A stretch of DNA of 64,000 nt, from positions 1 through 64,000 of the forward strand of contig NZ_MVKX01000007.1 in assembly GCF_002018365.1 (NCBI RefSeq). Reading direction: 5' to 3'. The notes beneath the pieces are model-generated. The model had not been told where the DNA came from. It saw only the letters and a program-made list of their open reading frames with translations, and did not search any database. The position numbers and the translations under genes were made by a program. Of the stretch, positions 25,937-34,259 are shown one piece after another. Origin of the DNA: Acinetobacter amyesii. Its GTDB lineage: Bacteria; Pseudomonadota; Gammaproteobacteria; Pseudomonadales; Moraxellaceae. Numbering within the stretch: the first letter of the stretch is position 1; the number at the start of each line of letters is the position of its first letter.

Positions 25937-27658
25937 ATGTTTCCAGAAGCAGAAATTGATAGAGAGGCAATGGAGTTTGACGTAGTCATCGTTGGTGCAG
26001 GCCCTGCGGGTCTTTCTGCTGCGATTAAAATCCGTCAACTTGCAATTGAAAATAACCTGAACGATTTGTCCGTTTGTGTCGTGGAAAAGGGCTCCGAAGT
26101 AGGTGCACACATTCTTTCTGGCGCTGTGCTTGAACCACGTGCAATCAATGAATTGTTCCCTGACTGGAAAGAACAAGGCGCGCCTTTAAATGTGCCTGTT
26201 ACTGAAGACAAAACCTATTTCTTATTGTCTGATGAAAAGTCTCAGGAAATGCCACATTGGATGGTGCCAAAAACCATGCACAATGACGGCAACTATGTCA
26301 TTTCATTGGGCAACGTGGTTCGCTGGTTAGGTACGAAAGCAGAAGAACTTGAAGTATCAATCTTCCCAGGCTTTGCTGCTTCTGAAATTCTGTATCATGA
26401 AGATGGTACGGTAAAAGGCATCCAAACTGGCGACATGGGCATTGGTAAAGATGGCGAACCGACGCACAACTTTACCCCAGGCTATGAACTTCACGCAAAA
26501 TACACGTTATTTGCTGAAGGTTGCCGCGGTCATCTAGGCAAACGCCTCATTTCTAAATTTGATTTAGATAAAGATGCTGATCCGCAGCACTACGGTATTG
26601 GTATTAAAGAGCTTTGGGAAATCGACCCTGTAAAACATAAAGCAGGTACGGTCATGCACGGTGCTGGCTGGCCTTTAGCTGAAACAGGTTCTTCAGGTGG
26701 CTGGTGGTTATACCATGCAGAAAATAACCAAGTTACTTTGGGTATGATTGTAGACTTGTCATACACCAATCCACACATCTACCCATTTATGGAAATGCAG
26801 CGCTGGAAAACACATCCACTCATCAAGCAATTCCTTGAAGGTGGCAAGCGTATTTCTTATGGCGCACGTGCAGTTGTGAAAGGCGGTTTCAACTCGCTGC
26901 CTAAATTTACCTTCCCAGGCGGCAGCTTGATTGGTGATGACGCAGGCTTCTTGAACTTTGCAAAAATCAAAGGCTCTCACACTGCCATGAAATCAGGCAT
27001 GCTGTGCGGTGAAGCTGTATTTGAAGCAATTGCTGCCGGTGTGAAAAAAGGCGGTGACCTTGCTATTGCCCGTGTGACTGAAGGTGAAGACTTCTTCGCA
27101 AAAGAAGTGACTGCGTACACAGAGAAATATAACAGCAGCTGGTTAAAAGAAGAATTATATAACGCTCGTAACTTTGGTCCTGCAATGCATAAGTTCGGTC
27201 AATGGATGGGTGGTGTGTTCAACTTTGTTGATCAAAACATCTTTAAAGTGCCATTTACACTACATGACTTACAGCCAGACTTCAGTGCTTTAAAAACTGT
27301 CGATGCTGCGAACTTCAAACCGAATTATCCAAAACCAGACGGTAAAATTACATTTGACCGTTTATCTTCTGTATTCGTATCGAATACCGTACATGAAGAA
27401 AACCAGCCTGCTCATTTGAAACTGACTGATGCGTCGATTCCAGTAAACGTCAACTTACCAAAATGGGATGAGCCTGCTCAGCGCTACTGTCCGGCGGGTG
27501 TATATGAAATCATGGAAAATGATGACGGTGATAAGCGTTTCCAAATCAATGCGGCAAACTGTATTCACTGTAAGACGTGTGACATCAAAGATCCATCTCA
27601 GAATATCACCTGGGTAACGCCTGAAGGCGGTGGTGGTCCGAATTACCCAAACATGTAG
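25937..27658 (+). CDS. Electron transfer flavoprotein-ubiquinone oxidoreductase
   Basis: Membrane-bound enzyme that takes electrons from reduced ETF, loaded by acyl-CoA dehydrogenases, and reduces ubiquinone. The 573-aa product has the FAD motif VVIVGAGPAGLSAAIKI near residue 16, the conserved GAHILSGAVLEPRA segment, the quinone-region SYGARAVVKGG stretch, and the C-terminal [4Fe-4S] site CPAGVYE...CIHCKTCDIKDP. The start is ATG 25937, or ATG 25970 (MEFDVV), which has a GAGAGG site. Two acyl-CoA dehydrogenase genes follow downstream and another lies at 47419, so it serves the fatty-acid and valine pathways in this window. Confidence 0.95.
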   Translation: MFPEAEIDREAMEFDVVIVGAGPAGLSAAIKIRQLAIENNLNDLSVCVVEKGSEVGAHILSGAVLEPRAINELFPDWKEQGAPLNVPVTEDKTYFLLSDEKSQEMPHWMVPKTMHNDGNYVISLGNVVRWLGTKAEELEVSIFPGFAASEILYHEDGTVKGIQTGDMGIGKDGEPTHNFTPGYELHAKYTLFAEGCRGHLGKRLISKFDLDKDADPQHYGIGIKELWEIDPVKHKAGTVMHGAGWPLAETGSSGGWWLYHAENNQVTLGMIVDLSYTNPHIYPFMEMQRWKTHPLIKQFLEGGKRISYGARAVVKGGFNSLPKFTFPGGSLIGDDAGFLNFAKIKGSHTAMKSGMLCGEAVFEAIAAGVKKGGDLAIARVTEGEDFFAKEVTAYTEKYNSSWLKEELYNARNFGPAMHKFGQWMGGVFNFVDQNIFKVPFTLHDLQPDFSALKTVDAANFKPNYPKPDGKITFDRLSSVFVSNTVHEENQPAHLKLTDASIPVNVNLPKWDEPAQRYCPAGVYEIMENDDGDKRFQINAANCIHCKTCDIKDPSQNITWVTPEGGGGPNYPNM

Positions 27659-27736
27659 TTTGGTGTATTTCTACGTTTCTACGTATACCCAAATATGACG
27701 AAGTTATTTTATAGCTCTTCACTTTTCTTTTTAGGT

Positions 27737-27766
27737 AAAAGCAGTCTTTTCGGAGGCTGCTTTTTT
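27737..27766 (+). terminator. Intrinsic terminator of ETF-QO
   Basis: Stem AAAAGCAG (27737-27744) with CTGCTTTT (27757-27764), 12-nt loop, T-run to 27766. It lies about 80 bp after the ETF-QO stop. Confidence 0.75.
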
Positions 27767-27771
27767 ATAAC

Positions 27772-27785
27772 TCATACTATGATGA
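27772..27785 (+). promoter_or_regulatory. TCAT-N6-ATGA motif, site A (upstream of the LysR gene)
   Basis: TCATACTATGATGA. The same 14-bp form with conserved ends occurs upstream of both acyl-CoA dehydrogenase genes (30338 and 33003). A dyad of this size with T and A ends fits a LysR-type binding site, here probably autoregulatory. It lies about 150 bp upstream of the LysR start. Confidence 0.5.
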
Positions 27786-27933
27786 GTTTTCTGCAAATAA
27801 CCTTATCAATAAAACGGTAAGCTGTTGAATATACTTTGTAGCGGTCATGTTAAACATGATCATACGACTTATTGATAGGCAAGTAAGCTTGAAGTGAAGA
27901 TTTATAATGTGCTTCTTTAAATAGGAGGTTGAT

Positions 27934-28812
27934 ATGCGCGATATTCCACCATTAAATGCCCTACGCACTTTTGAATGTGTAGCAAGACATAAAAGTTTTA
28001 CGAAGGCGGCTGATGAGTTATATGTGAGTCAATCTGCTGTGAGTAGACAAATAACCTTGATCGAAGAATATCTTGGAATTGAATTCTTTAAGCGCGAACG
28101 TTCTGGAATCAGTCTGACAGATGCTGGTGAAAAATATTATGCAGAGATTGGGCCAGCATTTAATAAAATTGCTATTGCTACACGTGGCATGAGCTCTTAT
28201 AGAAAAAACAATGATATAGCCTTACGTGTTTATTCAACGTTTGCAGCAAAATGGTTGGTTAGACGACTACAGAAACTTCATGCTGAAAATCCTAAATTAC
28301 GGGTGAATATAAAGACTGCTGTCGCTCCAGTAGATTTTGCAACCGAAAATGTGGATGCTTCTATTCAATTTGGAGATGGTAATTGGCCTGATGTAGAGAG
28401 CTATTTTTTATGTAGCGATGAAATCAGACCTGTATGCAGTCCCGCTTTAATTCGCCATTTAACTCGACCACCGGCTCCACAAGATGTAAATAAATATAAA
28501 CTTATACATTCTAACTATAGGAAATTAGATTGGACGGACTGGTTAGTAGCTCAAGACATTGAAAGCTCTGAAACAGATCAATTTATTCTTCCGAACTCAC
28601 TTTTAGCTTATCAGGCCGCCATTGATGGTATTGGAATTGCGATGGCACAGACAAAGCTTGTTGAACAAGAAATTGAAACTAGAAGTTTGGTTTATTTTTC
28701 AAATTACGTACTTAAACGTGATCTAGGCTATTACCTTGTAGTGCCACAAAACTCACCGAAATTAGAAAAGATTATTGAATTACGTGATTGGTTGATTGAA
28801 GAACTTAATTAA
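27934..28812 (+). CDS. LysR family transcriptional regulator (GcvA-like)
   Basis: A 292-aa LysR regulator. The N-terminal HTH is typical: [36 protein letters not shown] (about residues 4-40). The effector domain covers about 90-290 and has the GcvA-like pattern. AGGAGG with a good spacer precedes the ATG. It lies directly upstream of the MmgE/PrpD gene (17 bp), so it probably heads this transcript and controls the downstream beta-oxidation genes through the TCAT-N6-ATGA sites. Confidence 0.92.
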   Translation: MRDIPPLNALRTFECVARHKSFTKAADELYVSQSAVSRQITLIEEYLGIEFFKRERSGISLTDAGEKYYAEIGPAFNKIAIATRGMSSYRKNNDIALRVYSTFAAKWLVRRLQKLHAENPKLRVNIKTAVAPVDFATENVDASIQFGDGNWPDVESYFLCSDEIRPVCSPALIRHLTRPPAPQDVNKYKLIHSNYRKLDWTDWLVAQDIESSETDQFILPNSLLAYQAAIDGIGIAMAQTKLVEQEIETRSLVYFSNYVLKRDLGYYLVVPQNSPKLEKIIELRDWLIEELN

Positions 28813-28829
28813 AGGGATGTAAAGAATAT

Positions 28830-30182
28830 ATGACTACGCTCATTCAAAAATATGCAGAGTATGCTGCATTAGAAGCACAACGAGACCTAAACACAGAAAC
28901 ACTGCATCATGCAAAACGTGTGGTACTTGACTGGTTTTCTGCTTTGTACCCAGGCTTTGTATCTGAAGTTGGGGAAAATATTGTTGCAACCTTTGAAGAA
29001 GAGTGTGGAATTGGCAAAAGTCGTATACCTAGTTTAAATAAAAATGCGTTCTCTTCTACTGCAGCATGGGTCATGGGGACTACTTCACATGCTGTAGAAT
29101 TCGATGATATTTTCCGGGATGCTGTATATCATCCAGGAGTACCAGTCATTAGTGCTGCTTTAGCAGTTGCAGATGAATATCAGCGTTCTGGTTTAGAGTT
29201 TTTAAAAGCGGTAGTAGTTGGTTATGAAGTCTCTACTCGCTTAGGTGCAGCTGTTCAACCATCTCATTATAAGTATTTCCATACTACAGGTACTGTAGGC
29301 GCAATCGGAAGTGCAGCGGCAGCGGCATTCTTAATTAACCCAAATGATAAAAATATTTTTTCACACGCTGTTGCAACAGCTACAACTTTTGCTTCAGGTT
29401 TACAGCAAGCATTCCGTTCAGATGCAATGACCAAAGCCCTCCATGGTGGACATGCTGCCTCAATTGGTGTTACAGCAGCCAAAGCTGCTGCTAAAGGTAT
29501 CACTGGTGCTTTAGATATTTTAGAAGGCGAGGTTGGTTTTGGTGCTGCCTTATCAAAAGATCCAAAATGGGAAAAGGCAACTCTGAATTTAGGTACAGAT
29601 TATAATGTCTGTAAAATGACCCAAAAAAATCATGGTTGTTGTGGTCATACTTTCGCGGCTATCGATGGTGTTTTAGAAATTCGTAGCCAAATTCTGAATC
29701 AAAATCTTAATCTTGAAGATGTTGAAAATATTACTGTAAGAACCTACCAAACTGCACTTGATGTAACAGGTAATTTTAATCCTGAATCGGCTTTCCAATG
29801 CCGCTTTAGTCTACCTTATGTTGTTTCACATGGCTTTTTACACGGAAGTGTTCGTCTGAATGCATTTATAGATGAGCAAATGGCATCAATAGAAACACGT
29901 GAATTAATGAAGAAACTTATCTTAGAAAGTGATGATGAATTAACTTCTAAGTTCCCTAATCAACGCGCAGCAAAAGTTAAACTTACACTCAAAAATGGTC
30001 AATCATTCGAGCATTTTTCTCCATGTCGAAAAGGTGATCCTGAGGCGCCTCTTTCAGATGAAGAATTAGACAATAAATTCTATGAATTAGTTGAAGGAGT
30101 TTTAACGACTTCCCACGCCAAAGAATTAAGAGATCAAATTTGGAATCTTGAAAATATAAGAGTTGCTGACTTAACTTTATAA
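28830..30182 (+). CDS. MmgE/PrpD family protein
   Basis: A 450-aa member of the MmgE/PrpD family, which includes 2-methylcitrate dehydratase, cis-aconitate decarboxylase and iminodisuccinate epimerase. Family landmarks: TAAWVMGTTSHAVEFDDIF, HPGVPVISAALAVADE, LHGGHAASIGVTAAKAAAKG, MTQKNHGCCGHTFAAIDGV. The substrates of the family are polycarboxylic acids, so a di- or tricarboxylate is likely here. It is in one unit with the LysR gene and ends at a strong terminator before the first acyl-CoA dehydrogenase. The exact reaction cannot be read from sequence. Confidence 0.88.
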   Translation: MTTLIQKYAEYAALEAQRDLNTETLHHAKRVVLDWFSALYPGFVSEVGENIVATFEEECGIGKSRIPSLNKNAFSSTAAWVMGTTSHAVEFDDIFRDAVYHPGVPVISAALAVADEYQRSGLEFLKAVVVGYEVSTRLGAAVQPSHYKYFHTTGTVGAIGSAAAAAFLINPNDKNIFSHAVATATTFASGLQQAFRSDAMTKALHGGHAASIGVTAAKAAAKGITGALDILEGEVGFGAALSKDPKWEKATLNLGTDYNVCKMTQKNHGCCGHTFAAIDGVLEIRSQILNQNLNLEDVENITVRTYQTALDVTGNFNPESAFQCRFSLPYVVSHGFLHGSVRLNAFIDEQMASIETRELMKKLILESDDELTSKFPNQRAAKVKLTLKNGQSFEHFSPCRKGDPEAPLSDEELDNKFYELVEGVLTTSHAKELRDQIWNLENIRVADLTL

Positions 30183-30203
30183 GTCATTCAATCAAATCTA
30201 TAT

Positions 30204-30237
30204 AAAGCAGTGAGTTGAATTAACTCACTGCTTTTTT
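30204..30237 (+). terminator. Intrinsic terminator of the LysR-MmgE/PrpD unit
   Basis: Perfect 13-bp arms (AAAGCAGTGAGTT at 30204-30216 and its complement at 30222-30234) with a 5-nt loop and a T-run, 21 bp after the stop. Confidence 0.88.
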
Positions 30238-30337
30238 TATTAGAAAAATTTAAATTTTATTAAGATTTTGTTTTATATGGTTTTAAATTATTTTATATAA
30301 AAATTTTATCATCAAAAATTTCTGTATTTTAAATAAG

Positions 30338-30351
30338 TCATACCATGATGA
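30338..30351 (+). promoter_or_regulatory. TCAT-N6-ATGA motif, site B (upstream of acyl-CoA dehydrogenase 1)
   Basis: TCATACCATGATGA, preceded by AAATAAG as at site C. It lies 71 bp upstream of the start of the first acyl-CoA dehydrogenase gene, a distance suited to activation by a LysR protein. Confidence 0.5.
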
Positions 30352-30422
30352 TTAATGCGAAAACATGATGCAATTATATCCAATATTCTAACTTTACAGG
30401 ATTAATTAATAGAGTTAGACAC

Positions 30423-31571
30423 ATGGATTTTAATTTAACTGAAGAACAAAACGCATTTGCAGACTCAGTACGTAAATTTGCCCAAAAGGAACTGGCTGAT
30501 GGGGCATTGGAACGTGCACATTCACATGACTACCCTTGGGAAATTGCGGCCAAATTAGCTGAGATGGGATTAATTGGTATCACTGTGAAAGAAGAAGACG
30601 GTGGTATTGGTGGCTCTCTTATGGATGCTGTGATTGCAATTCAAGAACTCGCATTAGTTTGTCCCAAAAGTGCCGATGTGGTTCAGGCGGGTAACTTTGG
30701 TGCAATCCGTACCTTCGCAGAATATGCTTCACCATACCTGAAAGAGAAATATCTTCCAGATCTACTCGCAGGTAAAAAACTGCTTGCATTAGGTATGAGT
30801 GAACCAGGTGCAGGTTCGTCAGTGACTGAACTGAAAACTTCAGCAGTAGAAGATGGTGATCATTACATCATTAATGGTTCTAAAGTGTTTTCTACACACA
30901 GTCCACATGCGGATACTTTCCTGATCTATGTACGTTTTGGTGAAGGTCTAGATGGTATTGGTTCAGTGATGGTGGATCGTGGCACAGCAGGTTTTGAAGT
31001 TGGACAACCATCAGCATTTATGAGCGGCGAAGAATGGTGTCAGCTTTACTTTGATAACTGCCGTATTCCAAAAGAGAACGTTTTACTCGGTCCAGGCGGA
31101 TTCAAAAAACAGATTTCAGGTTTCAACGTTGAACGAATTGGCAATGCCTCACGTGCATTGGCACTAGGTCGTCACGCCTTCAATGTGGCACGTCAACACT
31201 GCCTAGACCGTGAACAGTTTGGTAAAGCGTTATGTGAATTTCAAGGCTTGCAATGGAAATTCGCTGAAATGGCATTAAAGCTGGAAGCTTCTCAATTACT
31301 ACTTTATCGCGCTGCAATTAATGCCGATGGTGGTTTGCCATCCGCGTATGAAACAAGCATTGCAAAATTATCATGCAACCTGACGGGGTGGGAAGTATCC
31401 AATGAAGCACTGCAGGCGATGGGTGGCTATGGTTATTCAACAGAATCGCTGGTTGAGTACTGTGTAAAACGTACCCGTGGTTGGATGATTGCAGGTGGGT
31501 CAATTGAAATATTGAAGAACCGTATAGCAGAAGATGTATTTGGCCGCCGTTTTAATCAGCGCGCAAAGTAA
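30423..31571 (+). CDS. Acyl-CoA dehydrogenase 1
   Basis: A 382-aa FAD enzyme that makes a 2,3-double bond in an acyl-CoA and passes electrons to ETF. Family motifs: GMSEPGAGSS (about 124-133), NGSKVFSTHS, and GGYGYSTESLVEYCVKRTRG near the end. The usual catalytic Glu in the YEGT motif is missing (IAGGS, A357). E237 in NVERIG sits where isovaleryl- and long-chain-type dehydrogenases keep their base, so the enzyme is probably active. It differs from the copy at 33090 at only 17 residues. It is followed after 56 bp by the MFS gene, in one transcript. Confidence 0.93.
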   Translation: MDFNLTEEQNAFADSVRKFAQKELADGALERAHSHDYPWEIAAKLAEMGLIGITVKEEDGGIGGSLMDAVIAIQELALVCPKSADVVQAGNFGAIRTFAEYASPYLKEKYLPDLLAGKKLLALGMSEPGAGSSVTELKTSAVEDGDHYIINGSKVFSTHSPHADTFLIYVRFGEGLDGIGSVMVDRGTAGFEVGQPSAFMSGEEWCQLYFDNCRIPKENVLLGPGGFKKQISGFNVERIGNASRALALGRHAFNVARQHCLDREQFGKALCEFQGLQWKFAEMALKLEASQLLLYRAAINADGGLPSAYETSIAKLSCNLTGWEVSNEALQAMGGYGYSTESLVEYCVKRTRGWMIAGGSIEILKNRIAEDVFGRRFNQRAK

Positions 31572-31627
31572 ATTCACAGGAAAAGTTAATAGTTTAACTA
31601 TAAGATATATTGCAAAGGAAATTTATT

Positions 31628-32941
31628 ATGCATGTAGATACTGTTGCCAATAACGGAAGTGGCAATAAAAAATGGAAACTCGCTTTTATATTTGCATTTC
31701 TGACACTTATTGTGGATGGTGCGGATGTCATGTTTTTGGCATTTAGTTTAGCAAGTATTAAAGCAGATTTTGGCTTATCTGCAGTTGAAGCTGGCATGCT
31801 AGGTAGTGTAACACTTGTCGGGATGGCACTTGGCGGTGTAACAGGTGGCTGGTCTAGTGATCGCTTTGGCCGTGTAAAGACAATTACGTTCTGTGTATTT
31901 GTTTTTTCAATTCTTACATCGTTTTTGTCTTTTGCTGAAAATGTCACTCAATTCGCAATTTTAAGGTTCATTTCAGCATTATTCTTAGGGTCTGTTTATA
32001 TGGTCTGTAGTACCTTAATAGCTGAATCAGTCCCTACTCATAAAAGAACTACGATTGTAGCCACATTACAAACTGGTATTACAGTTGGTTATATCGTTGC
32101 AAGTATTTTGGCTGGAACGATTATTCCTGAGTTTGGCTGGCGACCAATGTTTATGTTGGCGAGTGTCGGTGTAATATTAGCAATTGCTATGTATATTATG
32201 GTTCCGGAATCAGATGCTTGGTTATCCGCAAAAGATAGCATTCGTAAACAACTCGCGACTAAATCAAAAGCACCAAAAGGAGCATTTGCAACCTTATTTA
32301 AAGAACCATCAGTACGAAAGATTTTGGTACTTTGGATCTTAGCAAGTGGCTTTATGCATTTTGGTTATTACGGTGTAAACAACTGGATGCCATTGTATCT
32401 AGAACAAGAGCTTGGCATGCAAATCAAAAAACTGACCATGTTTATGGTGGGTAGTTATACGGCCATGATTCTAGGTAAAGTCATTGCTGGTATTTTAGGT
32501 GATAAAATTGGTCGTCGTGCAACGTTTGCCCTAGGTACAGTAAGTACTGCAGCTTTCCTAATTATCATTGTAATGTTTAATTCGCCATCAAATATTTTGT
32601 GGCTATTGATTGCTTTTGGCTTCTTATACGGCCTACCTTTTGGAGTTTATGGCACATACATGGCAGAAAGCTTCCCAACACGTATTCGTGGTACATCTTT
32701 AGGTGTAGCACATAATATGGGGCGTATCGGTTCTTCGATTGGCCCAATTGCAATCGGTTTTGTTGCTACCAATGCTTCAGTAGGTTACGGATTCTTGATG
32801 ATGGGTGCCGCATATTTAGTATGTGTACTGCCAGTATTCTTTATTAAAGAGCATCTCTATGATCCTCAAGGAAATGAAGAAATTCCTGCAGATAGTGCAG
32901 AACAAAAAATCGAGTCTAAAACATCTAGACAAGCGGTATAA
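31628..32941 (+). CDS. MFS transporter (AAHS-like organic acid carrier)
   Basis: A 437-aa major facilitator with 12 membrane segments. The loop 2-3 motif GGVTGGWSSDRFGRVKTI and the second-half loop ILGDKIGRRATF are clear, and DGADVMFLAFSLASIKADFGL in segment 1 resembles the acidic DG.D motif of aromatic/organic acid:H+ symporters (compare DcaK and BenK). The ATG at 31628 has AAAGGAAAT upstream; an in-frame TTG at 31610 is less likely. It is co-transcribed with acyl-CoA dehydrogenase 1 and ends at a terminator. It probably imports the acid degraded by this gene set. Confidence 0.88.
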   Translation: MHVDTVANNGSGNKKWKLAFIFAFLTLIVDGADVMFLAFSLASIKADFGLSAVEAGMLGSVTLVGMALGGVTGGWSSDRFGRVKTITFCVFVFSILTSFLSFAENVTQFAILRFISALFLGSVYMVCSTLIAESVPTHKRTTIVATLQTGITVGYIVASILAGTIIPEFGWRPMFMLASVGVILAIAMYIMVPESDAWLSAKDSIRKQLATKSKAPKGAFATLFKEPSVRKILVLWILASGFMHFGYYGVNNWMPLYLEQELGMQIKKLTMFMVGSYTAMILGKVIAGILGDKIGRRATFALGTVSTAAFLIIIVMFNSPSNILWLLIAFGFLYGLPFGVYGTYMAESFPTRIRGTSLGVAHNMGRIGSSIGPIAIGFVATNASVGYGFLMMGAAYLVCVLPVFFIKEHLYDPQGNEEIPADSAEQKIESKTSRQAV

Positions 32942-32952
32942 ATGACAGTTTA

Positions 32953-32980
32953 AAAAACGCCCTAACAGGGCGTTTTTTTT
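32953..32980 (+). terminator. Intrinsic terminator after the MFS gene
   Basis: Perfect 10-bp stem (AAAAACGCCC, loop TAACA, GGGCGTTTTT) at 32953-32977 with an eight-base T-run, 11 bp after the stop. Confidence 0.88.
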
Positions 32981-33002
32981 ATTTTACATTTTCTCAAATA
33001 AG

Positions 33003-33016
33003 TCATAGCGTGATGA
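33003..33016 (+). promoter_or_regulatory. TCAT-N6-ATGA motif, site C (upstream of acyl-CoA dehydrogenase 2)
   Basis: TCATAGCGTGATGA, preceded by AAATAAG and followed by a GAAAACAT segment as at site B. It lies 73 bp upstream of the second acyl-CoA dehydrogenase start, so promoter and gene look duplicated together. Confidence 0.5.
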
Positions 33017-33089
33017 TTTTTGTGAAAACATAGATACAGCAAAACACTTATTCTAATTCTATAAAGTTATAGTAAATAGAGTTAATCAC

Positions 33090-34238
33090 ATGGATTTCAA
33101 TTTAACCGAAGAACAGAACGCATTCGCAGAATCGGTACGAAAATTTGCCCAAAAGGAACTAGCAGATGGTGCTTTAGAACGTGCGCATTCACATGACTAT
33201 CCTTGGGAAATTGCTGCCAAATTAGCTGAAATGGGTTTGCTGGGTATTACTCTGAAAGAAGAAGATGGTGGTATTGGTGGCACGCTGATGGATGCTGTAA
33301 TTGCCATTCAGGAACTCGCTTTGGTTTGCCCGAAAAGCGCTGATGTGGTTCAAGCTGGTAACTTTGGCGCAATCCGGACATTTGCCGAATATGCATCGTC
33401 ATATTTGAAAGAAAAATTTCTACCTGATCTTTTAGCAGGAAAAACTTTATTAGCATTAGGTATGAGTGAGCCGGGCGCTGGTTCGTCAGTAACTGAACTG
33501 AAAACTTCAGCAGTTGAAGATGGCGATCACTACATTATCAATGGTTCAAAAGTCTTTTCTACACATAGCCCGCATGCAGACACCTTTTTAATTTATGTAC
33601 GTTTCGGTGCAGGTTTGGATGGCATTGGATCTGTGATTGTGGAACGCGGTACACCAGGCTTTGATGTGGGTCAGCCGTCTGCATTTATGAGCGGAGAAGA
33701 GTGGTGTCAGCTGTATTTTGAAAACTGCCGTATCCCTAAAGAAAATGTGCTGCTAGGCCCAGGCGGATTTAAAAAGCAAATCTCAGGCTTTAATGTCGAA
33801 CGTATTGGTAATGCTTCACGTGCCTTGGCTTTGGGCCGTCATGCGTTTAATGTTGCACGTCAGCACTGCTTAGATCGTGAACAATTTGGTAAAGCATTAT
33901 GCGAATTCCAAGGTTTGCAATGGAAGTTCTCTGAAATGGCTTTGAAACTAGAAAGTTCACAACTACTACTTTATCGTGCTGCGATTAATGCCGATGGCGG
34001 TCTGCCATCAGCCTATGAGACGAGTATTGCGAAGCTGTCATGTAACTTAACTGGTTGGGACGTATCTAACGAAGCACTACAAGCGATGGGTGGTTATGGT
34101 TATTCGACAGAATCACTAGTTGAGTACTGTGTTAAACGTACACGTGGTTGGATGATTGCAGGTGGATCAATTGAAGTATTGAAAAACCGTATTGCAGAAG
34201 ATGTATTTGGTCGTCGCTTTAATCAGCGCGCGAAGTAA
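33090..34238 (+). CDS. Acyl-CoA dehydrogenase 2 (paralogue of 30423)
   Basis: A 382-aa acyl-CoA dehydrogenase with about 95.5 percent amino-acid identity to the copy at 30423 (17 substitutions, mostly conservative), yet with many synonymous differences in the DNA. The same features hold: GMSEPGAGSS, missing YEGT Glu and the alternative base E237. It heads a second operon with the acyl-CoA ligase (21-bp gap) and the FadB-like gene. The two copies may differ in substrate or simply raise dosage. Differences cluster lightly in loops (GKKL/GKTL, GEGL/GAGL, TAGF/TPGF). Confidence 0.93.
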   Translation: MDFNLTEEQNAFAESVRKFAQKELADGALERAHSHDYPWEIAAKLAEMGLLGITLKEEDGGIGGTLMDAVIAIQELALVCPKSADVVQAGNFGAIRTFAEYASSYLKEKFLPDLLAGKTLLALGMSEPGAGSSVTELKTSAVEDGDHYIINGSKVFSTHSPHADTFLIYVRFGAGLDGIGSVIVERGTPGFDVGQPSAFMSGEEWCQLYFENCRIPKENVLLGPGGFKKQISGFNVERIGNASRALALGRHAFNVARQHCLDREQFGKALCEFQGLQWKFSEMALKLESSQLLLYRAAINADGGLPSAYETSIAKLSCNLTGWDVSNEALQAMGGYGYSTESLVEYCVKRTRGWMIAGGSIEVLKNRIAEDVFGRRFNQRAK

Positions 34239-34259
34239 AATTTAAAAGGATTTAGAGAA

